64,000 nucleotides of DNA from Chlamydia avium 10DC88. Lineage in GTDB: Bacteria > Chlamydiota > Chlamydiia > Chlamydiales > Chlamydiaceae. The position numbers were made by a program, and so were the translations under genes. Of the stretch, positions 19,146-28,989 are shown in pieces (positions within the stretch are counted from its first letter, which is position 1; each line of letters opens with the position of its first letter). The notes under the pieces were generated by a model. The model worked only from the letters and a program-made list of their open reading frames with translations. It did no database searches and was not told the DNA's origin. The stretch spans positions 847,416 through 911,415 of the forward strand of contig NZ_CP006571.1 in NCBI RefSeq assembly GCF_000583875.1. The letters are read 5' to 3'.

Positions 19146-19155
19146 GAAAATACTT

Positions 19156-19410
19156 TCACAAGCAAGTTATTCCTTCAAACTGAAACTCGCATTTTTTAAA
19201 TTCTGTAACTCCAATATGAGCACATCTTTCAATGATTGTTTCTAGAGTATCAACAGAAGATACATCTGCTGATTCTATATCTACAGCTATAGAAGCTGTG
19301 AAGGTAGCTCCCCCTCTTTCTCCCTTAACTTGAAAATTTACAAAAATACCCTGCTTAGTTTTTGAAATATTTTTAAATTTGACTAAGTTATTATCGATGA
19401 GGCTTTTCAT
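19156..19410 (-). CDS. CT631-family small conserved protein
   Basis: 84 residues, acidic to neutral, predicted alpha/beta with alternating hydrophobic strands (GIFVNFQVKGERGG, FTASIAVDIESADV). No membrane segment and no known motif. It lies between thyX and tRNA-Pro on the same strand. Function unknown. The short gap to the tRNA (10 bases) suggests the tRNA is released from this gene's message. Confidence 0.75.
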   Translation of the reverse strand: MKSLIDNNLVKFKNISKTKQGIFVNFQVKGERGGATFTASIAVDIESADVSSVDTLETIIERCAHIGVTEFKKCEFQFEGITCL

Positions 19411-19490
19411 TTTTTAACCTTTACTAAGAAAGGAACAAAAATACCAGACCCTATTTGTTCCTGTAAACGCAAAGATTTTATAAAAATGTG

Positions 19491-21080
19491 TTACAAATTT
19501 TTCCGTGACTCCTGTTGTATTCTCCCCAAGTCGCATTCTGAGTAGTCAACAAATTTAAAAAAGGTTTCGTATGCAGGATTAAACTTTATCACTTCCTTAG
19601 CCATATCAATAGCAATTTTTCTATAATTTTCGTGGCCTTGAACCTGAGATCGAAGCTCACACAGCCATTGAAGAGATCTTCCATTAATATGGAATAGCCA
19701 ACGAATATTATAAGCAAGAGGAACAACATATTGTGCTTCTTCAGGAAATTCCCCAGCTATTTGATTATAAGCGTTTTCAGCTTTCTCCATAGCCTCCCTA
19801 TAATCTTTTTCCATTGGGGTATCTATTAGCGATTGAGGAATATGATAGCCCAGCTTTGTTGTGAGCAATTGACGTTCTTGAGTAAGAGTTCTATGACGTT
19901 GAAGATCTCTATAAGCACCAAAATCTGCAGTAATATCAAATCCAAATTCAAGACATTCTAAACCACGTGGAGACTTATGTCTTCGATTTTCTCTAACAAA
20001 AGCTCCGGCTTCTAAAATGGATGTGAGATCTTCTTGTGGCAATGAACGACAAATATTAATTAAGTCTGAATAAGTATGTTCTGAATAGGGAAAAAGAAAC
20101 CCTGCCGCCACTTTATAAATTCCCTCAGGGTCTCCATAAACCAAACGAACCCCTTCATTTTTAGAAACAGGCAAATCAGCACCATATTTTTCAGATAAAC
20201 TTACCAGCTGTTTTTTTAGAACCTGCCAATAATTACACATTGCTTGGTGGTGATGGTGGTGAGATTCGGCACGACTAATAAATGAAGGAATAATCTTCAT
20301 AAGCTCGGTTAAAGAACTCTCTCCAATTTGACGTACTTCGGTTAAATTATGACATTGAAGCTTGTGCAACAAAGTTTGCCAAAACCTTCCATTACCAAAA
20401 AAACCCAAATTTGTCAGAGTAGCCGCGGGAAGAAGACCACGCAAGCAATCAAGAACCTTAGCTCTTAAAGAAATACTGTAAGCAGATTGAGAGACTTCAA
20501 CTTCTCTAGGATAAATCTTTTCAAAATAACAACGAACTTTGGGAATTAAGTCTGCATAAGTATCGAATAGGAAATCACAGGCGTCCAAAAACACGTCTTT
20601 AAAGGCCGATGTCATCAAAATAGGGTCACGGTAATATAAATACTCCCCCTTTACTTTTTGATCAAAATACACATATCTAGAAGACTTTTCTAATGGAGAT
20701 CCTCCAATACGAGCATTCTCTAAAACTTTAGCAGCTAGCATAGAAATCCCTTCTATAGCTAAGTGGGCTCCTCCTAGTTCACCTATAGAATCGTCTCCAA
20801 ATCCATCAAGAACTCTACGATAAAAATCTGAAGCTTTTTGTACCCCTATTTCAAAATCTTCTCCTGGAGAGTCTAAAAAACTTCCTCCCTCTCCCTCAAG
20901 AAACTCTTTTAACAATAAAGAACGTAATCCTAATGTTGATCGAGAATATTTAGAAAATAAAGCTCCCTTAACTACTTCCGGAAGGTTTTTTAACGCAAAA
21001 ATGTTTTTTTCTAAATTAGTAACGAAATGAGATAAACTCTTCTTTTGCTCTGTAGAAAACTCTTCATCTCTACTCAACAT
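19491..21080 (-). CDS. thyX: Two-domain flavin-dependent thymidylate synthase-like protein
   Basis: Makes dTMP from dUMP with methylene-THF and FAD. At 529 residues it is twice the usual ThyX length and holds two ThyX-like halves. The N-terminal half has [18 protein letters not shown] (122-139): the first part of the signature RHR-x-S-x-x-x-x-S-RY is lost but SxRY is kept. The C-terminal half has [18 protein letters not shown] (395-412): RHR and a Gln-Glu pair are kept, SxRY is not. Five consecutive His lie at 274-278. Active sites may be formed between the halves, as in the ThyX tetramer. It matches CT632. The folate operon is elsewhere in the window. Confidence 0.87.
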   Translation of the reverse strand: MLSRDEEFSTEQKKSLSHFVTNLEKNIFALKNLPEVVKGALFSKYSRSTLGLRSLLLKEFLEGEGGSFLDSPGEDFEIGVQKASDFYRRVLDGFGDDSIGELGGAHLAIEGISMLAAKVLENARIGGSPLEKSSRYVYFDQKVKGEYLYYRDPILMTSAFKDVFLDACDFLFDTYADLIPKVRCYFEKIYPREVEVSQSAYSISLRAKVLDCLRGLLPAATLTNLGFFGNGRFWQTLLHKLQCHNLTEVRQIGESSLTELMKIIPSFISRAESHHHHHQAMCNYWQVLKKQLVSLSEKYGADLPVSKNEGVRLVYGDPEGIYKVAAGFLFPYSEHTYSDLINICRSLPQEDLTSILEAGAFVRENRRHKSPRGLECLEFGFDITADFGAYRDLQRHRTLTQERQLLTTKLGYHIPQSLIDTPMEKDYREAMEKAENAYNQIAGEFPEEAQYVVPLAYNIRWLFHINGRSLQWLCELRSQVQGHENYRKIAIDMAKEVIKFNPAYETFFKFVDYSECDLGRIQQESRKNL

Positions 21081-21280
21081 AAAAGAACCCCAAAATTTAA
21101 AAAGCCTGCCACAAGAATTAGAAAAAACAAAGGAGTTTTTACTAAAAACATGGTGGGAAAAAAGTTGATATTGTGTTCATAAACATGAGAAATCTGGATT
21201 TATTTACAAATCGAACATAGTTTGAACAAAGTTTTGAACAATTTAATCACACCTTTCTCTCTCTAAGAAATAAACTTTTA

Positions 21281-21360
21281 AACAACTCCCACACCATAAG
21301 AAGAAGAAGAAAAAAGTTAATATAAATATTATCTCTTTTTCGTAGTGTGTGGGAATTGTT
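21281..21360 (+). repeat. hemB: Imperfect 14-base inverted repeat in the hemB leader
   Basis: AACAACTCCCACAC (21281-21294) pairs with GTGTGGGAATTGTT (21347-21360) at 13 of 14 positions across a 52-base loop, ending 14 bases before the hemB start. It may be a long leader stem or the two halves of an operator. Confidence 0.4.
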
Positions 21361-21374
21361 GAGGGATTTCTAGT

Positions 21375-22373
21375 ATGTGTTCATTAGGTTTGCTTAAACG
21401 TCCTCGTAGAAATAGAAGGACAGCAGCGATCAGAGATTTAGTTGCAGAAACAACATTACTTCCTCAAGACTTTATTTGTCCTTTCTTCATTAAGGAAGGA
21501 AAGAATATTCGAGAGGAAATCACGAATCTCCCTCAGGTATATCAATGGAGTTTAGATCTTTTGCTAAAGGAAATAGAAAGGCTTTGTCTTTTAGGACTTC
21601 GTGCTGTGATATTATTTCCTATTATTCCCGAACATCTTAAGGATGCTTATGGTTCTTATTCTTCAAATCCTAAAAACATTCTTTGTAAAGGCATTTTTGA
21701 AATTAAGAAAGCTTTTCCTAATTTATGTGTGATCAGTGATATCGCTTTAGATCCTTACACTACTCATGGGCATGATGGAATTTTAGATGATAAAGGAGAA
21801 GTTATTAATGATGAAAGCGTTAGAATATTTGGAAATATCGCGACTTTACATGCGGAGATGGGGGTAGATATTGTTGCTCCTAGTGATATGATGGATGGTA
21901 GGGTGTCCTACATTCGTTCTATGTTAGATCAGTCTGGATGGTATCAAGTTTTAATTCTTTCCTATAGTGTTAAATATGCTTCTTCTCTTTATGGTCCATT
22001 TCGAGATGTTTTAGGATCGCATTTACAAATAGGGGATAAACGCAATTATCAGATGAATCCTCAAAATGCTTTAGAGGCTTTATTAGAGTGTTCTTTAGAT
22101 GAGCAGGAAGGGGCTGATATGTTAATGATCAAGCCTGCAGGATATTATCTTGATGTTTTATATCGTGTTCGCCAGAAAACAACATTGCCTTTAGCTGCCT
22201 ATCAAGTCAGCGGGGAGTATTCTATGATGGCTGCAGCTTCTACATTAGGATGGGTAAGTAAAGAGGCTGTATTGTATGAGTCGTTAGTTGCAATTAAACG
22301 CTCGGGAGCTGATATGATTATTTCTTATGCCACTCCTATGATATTAGAAATGCTGTCTCATCATTATTTATAG
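21375..22373 (+). CDS. hemB: Delta-aminolevulinic acid dehydratase
   Basis: Joins two 5-aminolevulinates to porphobilinogen (haem synthesis). The 332 residues are full length. The two active-site lysines are visible at 200 ([10 protein letters not shown]) and 253 (MIKPAG). The metal-loop motif [15 protein letters not shown] at 121-135 has Asp and Ala where the zinc enzymes have three Cys, so this is the magnesium-type enzyme, as in Pseudomonas. GAGGG lies about 10 bases before the ATG. The hemA gene for the upstream pathway is at 58.7 kb. Confidence 0.95.
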   Translation: MCSLGLLKRPRRNRRTAAIRDLVAETTLLPQDFICPFFIKEGKNIREEITNLPQVYQWSLDLLLKEIERLCLLGLRAVILFPIIPEHLKDAYGSYSSNPKNILCKGIFEIKKAFPNLCVISDIALDPYTTHGHDGILDDKGEVINDESVRIFGNIATLHAEMGVDIVAPSDMMDGRVSYIRSMLDQSGWYQVLILSYSVKYASSLYGPFRDVLGSHLQIGDKRNYQMNPQNALEALLECSLDEQEGADMLMIKPAGYYLDVLYRVRQKTTLPLAAYQVSGEYSMMAAASTLGWVSKEAVLYESLVAIKRSGADMIISYATPMILEMLSHHYL

Positions 22374-22388
22374 TTCTTCAAAGAACTA
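22371..22388. terminator. Short hairpin between convergent hemB and nqrA
   Basis: TAGTTCTT (22371-22378), loop CA, AAGAACTA (22381-22388), overlapping the hemB stop codon. Only 16 bases separate the genes, so this may serve both strands. Confidence 0.45.
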
Positions 22389-22389
22389 T

Positions 22390-23793
22390 TTACTCAGCTT
22401 CTGGAGTTAATATTCCTGATTCTTTTGCGTAGAGTAGTAAAGCATCTTGGATGATTTTTAACATTTCTGTTTTAGAGGGATCTATAAAAGTGGGAAGGGC
22501 AAAATCTTCCGGACATACTTCTAAGAATCCTAACATACAAGCAGATTCGAAGTTTTTAGTAATCACAGCTTTAATTAAAGGAACAACGGGAATTTTCATA
22601 GGCATAACTTTATCATAGATTTCCGTGTCTATGATAGGACGAGGTTCTCCATGAAGATTTGCGTCGGGATTCATGTAAGTTTGTTTTCTTTTTAAGAATC
22701 CTGAAAGATAGGTTCTAGTGCGTGTGGGTTTGTTAATACCTAATCTTAAAAAACTTAAAGATTCACGTTGTTGGGGGACAGGGATTACAGTAACAGTTGA
22801 ATCTCTCATACCTAGGCAGGGAATTTCTCCATTGCATAATCTTCCTGTTAAAGGGTCTCCCGATATGAGAGATATATTGGTGGAAGAAATTTCTTCTAAT
22901 GGGAGAAGGCTAGAGATGTCAGCTCCTTTAGTAGTAATTACATAACGTCTTAAAGAAGGTTTTAATCCAGATCCCGCTAATGCAACAACATGTTCATCGA
23001 GGATCCTTCCTTTCAGGAATAAATAACCTATAGCTAAGACTTCTTTGAAGGTGATTGTAAATACAATATCTTTTTCGTTGGCGATGGGGGCTATGTAATG
23101 AATATGTGTGGATGGAGACCCCGAAGGATAGGGGCCTGTTATTTTATGCAGATGAGCTACAGATTTTAAATCGTTTTCAGGAAGAACAAGGCGGTCTGTA
23201 GAAATAATATGAGGACATAGGCTGAAAAGCTTGGCTATAGCACGCACTCCAACATTAAAAGCATAGAAACCTTCTTCTCTAGAGGAAAATACAGAAAGAT
23301 GTTTTTCTATTGAGGGGATGAAGGGGCGATTATCTGCAAGATTAATGAAAATATCTCTAGGACGTAAGTGGGGCAAGGCTGGAATATCAAAGGGTCGCTG
23401 TTTAAAAAGAGAAAACAACCCTTCTTTTTTAAACACTTCAAGTAGATCTTTTTGCGTGAGTTGAGAAAGATCGTAAGAATATTTTGTTTGTGATTGTCCT
23501 GGGTTTTTTTGAATCAAGACATCGATCAAGGAGCGTTTTTCTCCTCTTCGAACGTCTTTTACGGTTCCAGATACTGGAGTGGTAATGAATACTCCGGGAA
23601 AATGTTTGTATTCAGCTATGGGGGCTCCTGCTTGGATAGCATCACCCGGCTCTACTTTAAGTTTTAGGGATAAAGCAGAGTAGGGACGCAGATCTACAGA
23701 AACAAAAGCAGGATCTATTCTTTTTAAAAATCCTGATTCTTTAGGAGACCCTTGTAAAGATAAATCTAAACCCTGAGTAATAGTAATTTTCAT
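22390..23793 (-). CDS. nqrA: Na+-translocating NADH:quinone reductase subunit A
   Basis: Peripheral ubiquinone-binding subunit of the Na+-NQR respiratory complex at the inner membrane. The 467 residues match the NqrA length and begin MKITITQGLDLSLQG as in the family. Biotin/lipoyl-like folds (EPGDAIQAGAPIAEYKHFPG, TPVSGTVKDVRRGEKR) are near the N-terminus. Other Nqr subunits are not in the window; in chlamydiae they lie elsewhere. The complex makes the sodium gradient used in place of a proton pump. Confidence 0.93.
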   Translation of the reverse strand: MKITITQGLDLSLQGSPKESGFLKRIDPAFVSVDLRPYSALSLKLKVEPGDAIQAGAPIAEYKHFPGVFITTPVSGTVKDVRRGEKRSLIDVLIQKNPGQSQTKYSYDLSQLTQKDLLEVFKKEGLFSLFKQRPFDIPALPHLRPRDIFINLADNRPFIPSIEKHLSVFSSREEGFYAFNVGVRAIAKLFSLCPHIISTDRLVLPENDLKSVAHLHKITGPYPSGSPSTHIHYIAPIANEKDIVFTITFKEVLAIGYLFLKGRILDEHVVALAGSGLKPSLRRYVITTKGADISSLLPLEEISSTNISLISGDPLTGRLCNGEIPCLGMRDSTVTVIPVPQQRESLSFLRLGINKPTRTRTYLSGFLKRKQTYMNPDANLHGEPRPIIDTEIYDKVMPMKIPVVPLIKAVITKNFESACMLGFLEVCPEDFALPTFIDPSKTEMLKIIQDALLLYAKESGILTPEAE

Positions 23794-23814
23794 ACTACAG
23801 GATTATAGAAGTTT

Positions 23815-24249
23815 TTATAAGGGAATCCAGTTTTTTTTCTTATTTTTTTTGGTTGATGTTGTTTTGGGTTTCTTTTTTGTGGTTTTTGTAGAATCTTCAA
23901 ATCCCAACTCTTTAGAAACTTCATTAATAATAGCTTCTGTTTCTTTTTTATATTCGTCGCAAGAAGCTCGAATATTTTCTAATGCTAGCCATTCTTCTGG
24001 AGAGAAGTTATCAGGGTTATTTGCAAATACTTCCATTTGTTCTCTTGTCATTCCTGTTTGTCGGAGAATTTCTTGAGAACGTTTATCAAGTTCTTGGATT
24101 TTTTCTTGGGTTTTTTCCATTAAATATTCGTAATCTACTTCAGAATCAGAGGATAAGACAGAACCAAAAGAAGGATCAAAGTCTATATTATAAAGAGTAA
24201 GTATTTGTTTTATAGAATCTATTATTTTTTGTGCGGAATTACTATTCAT
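23815..24249 (-). CDS. CT635-family small basic-tailed protein
   Basis: 144 residues: a helical, acidic body (EVDYEYLMEKTQEKIQELDK) and a strongly basic, low-complexity tail (about 120-142, TKKKPKTTSTKKNKKK). The tail could bind nucleic acid or act as a secretion-linked feature; neither is shown. It lies 21 bases upstream of nqrA on the same strand and may be co-transcribed with it. Function unknown. Confidence 0.75.
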   Translation of the reverse strand: MNSNSAQKIIDSIKQILTLYNIDFDPSFGSVLSSDSEVDYEYLMEKTQEKIQELDKRSQEILRQTGMTREQMEVFANNPDNFSPEEWLALENIRASCDEYKKETEAIINEVSKELGFEDSTKTTKKKPKTTSTKKNKKKNWIPL

Positions 24250-24295
24250 TAATACACCACGAATTTTAGTTTATTATAAAACAATATTATTATTT

Positions 24296-24325
24296 TTGTG
24301 TGGAGTTATTGCTCTTTTTTATAAT
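24296..24325 (+). promoter_or_regulatory. Candidate sigma-66 promoter for greA
   Basis: TTGTGT (24296-24301), an 18-base spacer, then a perfect -10 TATAAT (24320-24325), about 35 bases before the greA start. Confidence 0.5.
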
Positions 24326-24360
24326 TCGAGGTATATTTCCCTCTAAAAACGGGTGACATC

Positions 24361-26513
24361 GTGGACTATCTAGAAAAGTTGCAAGCCTTCATAGATGAAG
24401 GGCAGTCCTCAAGTTTTTTAATTTGTGGGAGGAGTATTGTTTTAACGATGTAGTGAGAGGTGAGGAACTTATTGCAATTCTAGAAAGAGTCAAGAATTCA
24501 TCTTTAGCGCCTTTATTTGGTAAAATAGCTGATACCGTGCTTCCCATGTGGGAGATGATTCCTGATGGTAATGAGAAGGATAGGGTGCTTCAGTTGGTTT
24601 TGGATTTGCAAACCACTAATAATAAGCAGTTGTATTCTGTAGCTTTAGATTATGTGAGTAAGAAGTACAAAGGCAGAGATAATTTTAATGAGGCTCTGCG
24701 TGTTGTTGGTCTTCGTGATGGCGGGGAATTTCAATATAGTTTGAGTCGTTTTGATTTTTTAATGCACTTAGAGGAAGGCAATTTTGTTTTCCATGCAGGT
24801 GGTTGGGGTGTTGGAGAAGTTATGGGGGTTTCTTTTCTTCAACAAAAGGTATTAATAGAGTTTGAGGGAGTTATGGTGTCTAAGGATATCTCCTTCGAAA
24901 CAGCATTTAAGAGTTTAGTCCCTCTCCCTAAAGAACATTTTCTTTCTAGAAGATTTGGGGATCCTGATGGTTTTGAATCCTATGCTAAAGAGCATCCTGT
25001 AGATGTTATTGAAATCTTACTTAGAGATTTAGGACCCAAGACAGCAAAAGAAATGAAAGATGAGCTTGTTGATTTAGTCATTCCTGAAAAAGACTGGAAT
25101 CGTTGGTGGCAAGCTGCAAAGAATAAAATTAAAAAAAGTAGTCGGATTACATCTCCTAAGACAGTTAAAGATCCCTATCAATTTCATCTTGATGGTGGAT
25201 CACTAACCTCACAGCTGGAACATCGCTTATCAAAATTAGAAAGTAACTCTGAGAAAATTTCTGAGATTTACCAATTTGTTCGTGATTTACATAGCGAGTT
25301 GAAAAACCCTGATAACAAAAAACTTATTGTTCATTTGTTAAAAGGCTTATCTCTGGAAGATGATAGGTCTTTAGAAATTCAAAGAGATATCTTGTTGTCG
25401 AATTTTTTGAGTTGCCCATCTCGTTGTGTGAGCCCAGAGTTTATCTCTTCTTTGTCAGAAGAAGAGATACTTACCCTTGTAAGTGATATTTCTATTGTTG
25501 CTTTACAAAAGACTTTTCTAATGTTGGTAAAGCAACATTCTCCTTTTTGGGAGGGGGTGTTTATGAAAATTTTTCTTTCTACAACATCCCCATCTCTGAG
25601 AGAGCTTACGTTTAAGGTTTTTCGATCTATAGAGTCATGTAAAGAGAATCTCAGAAACTTACTACTTAAGTTTATTGAAAATCCTATGATGTATCCTGAG
25701 GCTTTCACTTGGTTTTTCTTGAAGTTTGGAATTCACGAAGATGGTATTTTTCCTCCTGAGGATAAGGAAAGCGAAAGATTGTTTTTGGAAGCCGCTTTAG
25801 TGTTTATGCATCAAGTGGGTACGACTCCTCAAAAAGATTTGGGGAAAAAGATTTATAATTTTCTCACAGGTCAAAGGTACTTAGTTTTTCGTAATATCAT
25901 CGAAGGAGCAAGTTCGACTTATTTGAAAGAGATTTTGTTATTATCTACAAAATGTAGCCAGTTTTCTTCTGGGGATCTTAGTGTCTTGCAAAGCCTTGCT
26001 GAAGTTGTTCATCCTAATCTAAAACAAAATACGGCTACTGTCGAAGAGAATGTTTTGTGGACAACAGCAGAAAGCTTTACACGTATGAAAAATAAGCTAC
26101 AGTCTCTTGTTGGTAAAGAATTAATAGAGAATGCAAAGGAAATTGAAGATGCACGATCTCTAGGAGATCTTAGAGAAAATTCTGAATATAAGTTTGCTTT
26201 AGAGAAGAGAGCTCGTTTACAAAAAGAAATTAGTGTCCTTTCTGAAGAAATAAATCGTGCTCGTGTTTTAACTAAGGATATGGTTTTTACAGATAAGGTT
26301 GGTGTTGGCTGTAAGGTTTCTTTAGAAGATAGTGAAGGAAATCTTGTTACTTATTCTATCTTAGGGCCTTGGGATGCGGATCCTGAAAATCACGTTCTTT
26401 CTTTAAAATCAAAGTTTTCTCAAGCGATGTTAGGGAAGCGTGTTAAAGAAACTTTGCAGTTTCAAGGCAAGGATTATAAGATTAGCACAATACAGTCCTT
26501 TTGGGATAAATGA
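24361..26513 (+). CDS. greA: Large chlamydial GreA transcript-cleavage factor, with a -1 frameshift at a T6 run
   Basis: Long chlamydial form of GreA, which rescues backtracked RNA polymerase. The C-terminal 155 residues are the GreA part: a coiled coil with DARSLGDLRENSEYKFALEK, then a globular domain ending in FQGKDYKI. The first 550 residues are a chlamydia-specific helical extension. A GTG at 24361 begins VDYLEKLQAFIDEG but stops after 30 codons. The remainder lies one frame away, and joining at six Ts (24414-24419) restores ...SSSFLNLWEEYCFNDVV... and a 717-residue protein, the family length. Otherwise the start would have to be the TTG at 24423, giving 696 residues without the conserved first 20. 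Confidence 0.87.
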
Positions 26514-26516
26514 AGA

Positions 26517-26589
26517 TGGAGCATAGCGGAATCGAACCGCTGACCTCAACAATGCCATTGTTGCGCTCTACCAATTGAGCTAATACCCC
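26517..26589 (-). tRNA. tRNA-Ala (GGC)
   Basis: A 73-base cloverleaf: acceptor stem GGGGTAT with ATGCTCC (one G-U and one U-G pair) and discriminator A; the anticodon arm CAACA-ATGGCAT-TGTTG places GGC at 34-36. CCA is not encoded. It lies 3 bases from the greA stop, on the opposite strand. Confidence 0.95.
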
Positions 26590-26598
26590 AAGGGAATA

Positions 26599-26628
26599 AA
26601 ATTACCATGAGATTAGGTTTTGGATCAA
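26599..26628 (-). promoter_or_regulatory. Candidate promoter of tRNA-Ala
   Basis: On the minus strand TTGATC (26623-26628), an 18-base spacer and TAATTT (26599-26604) lie about 10 bases upstream of the mature tRNA 5' end, in the short region shared with the tyrB leader. Confidence 0.4.
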
Positions 26629-26656
26629 TCTTCGTGTAGCATCAAGGATTTTCTTT

Positions 26657-27844
26657 ATGAGTTTTTTTAAACAATTACCCATATACCCTTCAGACAGCAT
26701 TTTAGGATTGCAAAAGAGTTTTTTAGAAGATGATCGAGAAAATAAGGTTAATCTTATCATTGGTTCTTATGAAGATCCTAAGCATCCTTATGGAGGACTT
26801 TTCTGTGTACAAAAGGCTCAAGGCCTTTTATTAAATGACGAGATGAATAAAAGATACCTTCCTATTCGAGGGCTATCTTTATTTTTAGAAGGAATGCGAA
26901 AGCTAATTTTTGAGAATTCTTCTTCTGAATTTGTCACTGATGTTCAAGCTCTAGGGGGTACAGGAGCCTTACATCTTGGGGCAAAAGTATTTTCTATGGC
27001 TTATCCTTCTTCAAGAATATATATTCCCGAGCAAACATGGGGAAATCATGTGAGAATTTTTTCTCAACAGGGGTTAGAAGTTCTTAGATATCCTTATTAT
27101 AACTCTGCTAGTAGGAATTTAGTGTTTGAAGAAACGTTAGCGTGTTTGGAGTCTTCTCCTCAGTATTCCATGGTGCTTTTGCAATGTTGTTGTCACAATC
27201 CCACTGGTAAAGATTTTACTGAAGAAATGTGGCGTTCTCTTGCCGAGTTGATGCAAGAACGTAAGTTGGTTCCTTTTTTTGATACTGCATATCTAGGATT
27301 TGGAAAGGGAGTTGCCGATGATAAACGTCCGATAGAGATGTTCTTACAACGAGGAATTCCTGTTTTTGTTGCTGCTTGTGCAAGTAAGAATTTTTCATTG
27401 TATGGAGAACGTGTAGGATATTTTGCTGCTTACAGCGAGTGTCATGAAGATTTGCGTAGGATTTCCAGTGTCCTGGATGAGAAAATACGTGGAGAATATT
27501 CCTCTCCACCTAGACACGGAGCTTCTATTGTCTCCAAAGTATTATCAGATTCTTTGTTAAAAAAAGAGTGGTTATCTGAATTAGAAAAAATTCGTCAAGA
27601 TATACAAAAAATTCGCGAGAAATTTGTTCAAACAATGCGTAGTCATGTTGGACATTCTTTTGACTTTATTTTGTCTCAGAGAGGATTTTTTGGGTATCCA
27701 GGTTTTTCTGAAGAACAAGTACAGTTTTTAAGATTAGAAAAGGGGATATACACAACAAGTGGTGCTCGTTTCAATCTCAAGGGAATTACAGAAGAAAATA
27801 TGGATTATGTAGCATTGGGATTTGCAGAAGCTTATCAAATCTAA
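26657..27844 (+). CDS. tyrB: Aromatic/aspartate-type aminotransferase
   Basis: Class I PLP-dependent transaminase, 395 residues. Family marks are VNLIIGSYEDPKHPYG at the N-terminus (substrate loop), CCCHNPTG for the NPTG motif at about 178-185, and ASKNFSLYGERVG with the PLP lysine at about 244. It likely moves amino groups between aromatic or acidic amino acids and 2-oxoglutarate. It corresponds to CT637. Start chosen at the ATG at 26657, giving the normal N-terminus MSFFKQLP. Exact substrate choice cannot be read. Confidence 0.88.
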   Translation: MSFFKQLPIYPSDSILGLQKSFLEDDRENKVNLIIGSYEDPKHPYGGLFCVQKAQGLLLNDEMNKRYLPIRGLSLFLEGMRKLIFENSSSEFVTDVQALGGTGALHLGAKVFSMAYPSSRIYIPEQTWGNHVRIFSQQGLEVLRYPYYNSASRNLVFEETLACLESSPQYSMVLLQCCCHNPTGKDFTEEMWRSLAELMQERKLVPFFDTAYLGFGKGVADDKRPIEMFLQRGIPVFVAACASKNFSLYGERVGYFAAYSECHEDLRRISSVLDEKIRGEYSSPPRHGASIVSKVLSDSLLKKEWLSELEKIRQDIQKIREKFVQTMRSHVGHSFDFILSQRGFFGYPGFSEEQVQFLRLEKGIYTTSGARFNLKGITEENMDYVALGFAEAYQI

Positions 27845-27930
27845 GAGTATCTAAAGAATAGGCTGATTCTTTATAAAAAGATTATCGCTTAGTTGGGATA
27901 TATAAAATTTTGATAACACACAGCAGGGTT

Positions 27931-28989
27931 ATGTGTGCACAAATTGATAAGCAACATTCAGGAATAAAAACTGTTCATTCTTTTGTTCATTATCGTTCTA
28001 GAAAAAAGCAATTATATGTTTATGCTTTTATTGCAGCTATCATTGCTTTTTGTTGGAGTTTGCCTAGAAATCTTTATGAAAATATACAAAAGCACGTAGT
28101 AGAACTATATTCAGCATTATATTCGAAAAAAGTAGATTCTCCTCTAGATGCCTTACCCAAGGATATTGAAAATATGTCGTTGAGAGAAAGGGTCCATATT
28201 TTAGAGGAATGCTTACATGCGAATAAGTTGTCTCACTCTACTCCACACATGTTTCCTGAGATCCTTTCTCCTTATTTTCGTAATTTGATACTATCACGTG
28301 TTATTTACCGAGATCCTTCTTACTGGGGGAGCTCTATCTGGGTAAATTCCGGTAAATCACAGAAAATACAAAAAAATTCTCCCGTCCTTTCTGGAAATGT
28401 TCTTGTAGGCCTTGTGGACTATGTAGGAGAACAGCAATCTCGAATTCGTTTGATTACTGATGTGGGTATGCAACCTTCTGTAGTTGCTATCCGAGGAGGA
28501 ATACAGCTGGTTGTAATTAAGGATCTTGTTGAGAATTTAAAACAACATATTGAGAATCTATCAGACATCTATCTTCTTGAGAAAGATAAATATGAAAAAA
28601 TAGATCAATTAAATGATCTTTTGTCTTCTCTCAATTGTCATGAGGACAATGTATTTTTATTGCGAGGTACATTGTCTGGGAATGGTGGGCCTTTGTGGAA
28701 AGAAGAGACTTCTGTGTTACATGGAGAAGGCTTTTGTATGGTTAAAGGTCAATACTTAAGAAAAGGAGACATTTTAGTTACAACGGGATTAGATGGAATT
28801 TTCCCTCCAGGATTACTTGTTGCCGAAGTTACCCATGTTAATCAACCCAGAGAAGGGGCGTGTTCTTATGAAATAAAAGCAAGATCTTTAGCAAGAGATA
28901 TCGCACACTTGTCCTCTGTTTTAATTCTTCCTCCCATGGAATTTAATCCTAATGATAGGCCGGATATTTTTGGATTATTGTGGGATTAA
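27931..28989 (+). CDS. mreC: MreC-like cell-shape protein
   Basis: Bitopic protein of the MreBCD wall-synthesis system. From the ATG at 27931 it has 352 residues: a cytoplasmic basic head, one membrane span (about 34-52, YVYAFIAAIIAFCW), a coiled-coil part and the periplasmic MreC core. The core pattern is WGSSIWVNSGKSQKIQKNSP-VLSGNVLVGLVDYVG-SRIRLITD. A TTG at 27910 is possible, but AGCAGGG just before the ATG supports 27931. It corresponds to CT638. It ends on top of the recB 3' end (41-base antisense overlap). Confidence 0.85.
   Translation: MCAQIDKQHSGIKTVHSFVHYRSRKKQLYVYAFIAAIIAFCWSLPRNLYENIQKHVVELYSALYSKKVDSPLDALPKDIENMSLRERVHILEECLHANKLSHSTPHMFPEILSPYFRNLILSRVIYRDPSYWGSSIWVNSGKSQKIQKNSPVLSGNVLVGLVDYVGEQQSRIRLITDVGMQPSVVAIRGGIQLVVIKDLVENLKQHIENLSDIYLLEKDKYEKIDQLNDLLSSLNCHEDNVFLLRGTLSGNGGPLWKEETSVLHGEGFCMVKGQYLRKGDILVTTGLDGIFPPGLLVAEVTHVNQPREGACSYEIKARSLARDIAHLSSVLILPPMEFNPNDRPDIFGLLWD

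Noticed and set aside
20247..20261. Run of His codons in thyX suspected to be a cloning tag
   Set aside because: It lies inside the natural gene between two ThyX halves with normal flanking protein sequence and no vector sequence.
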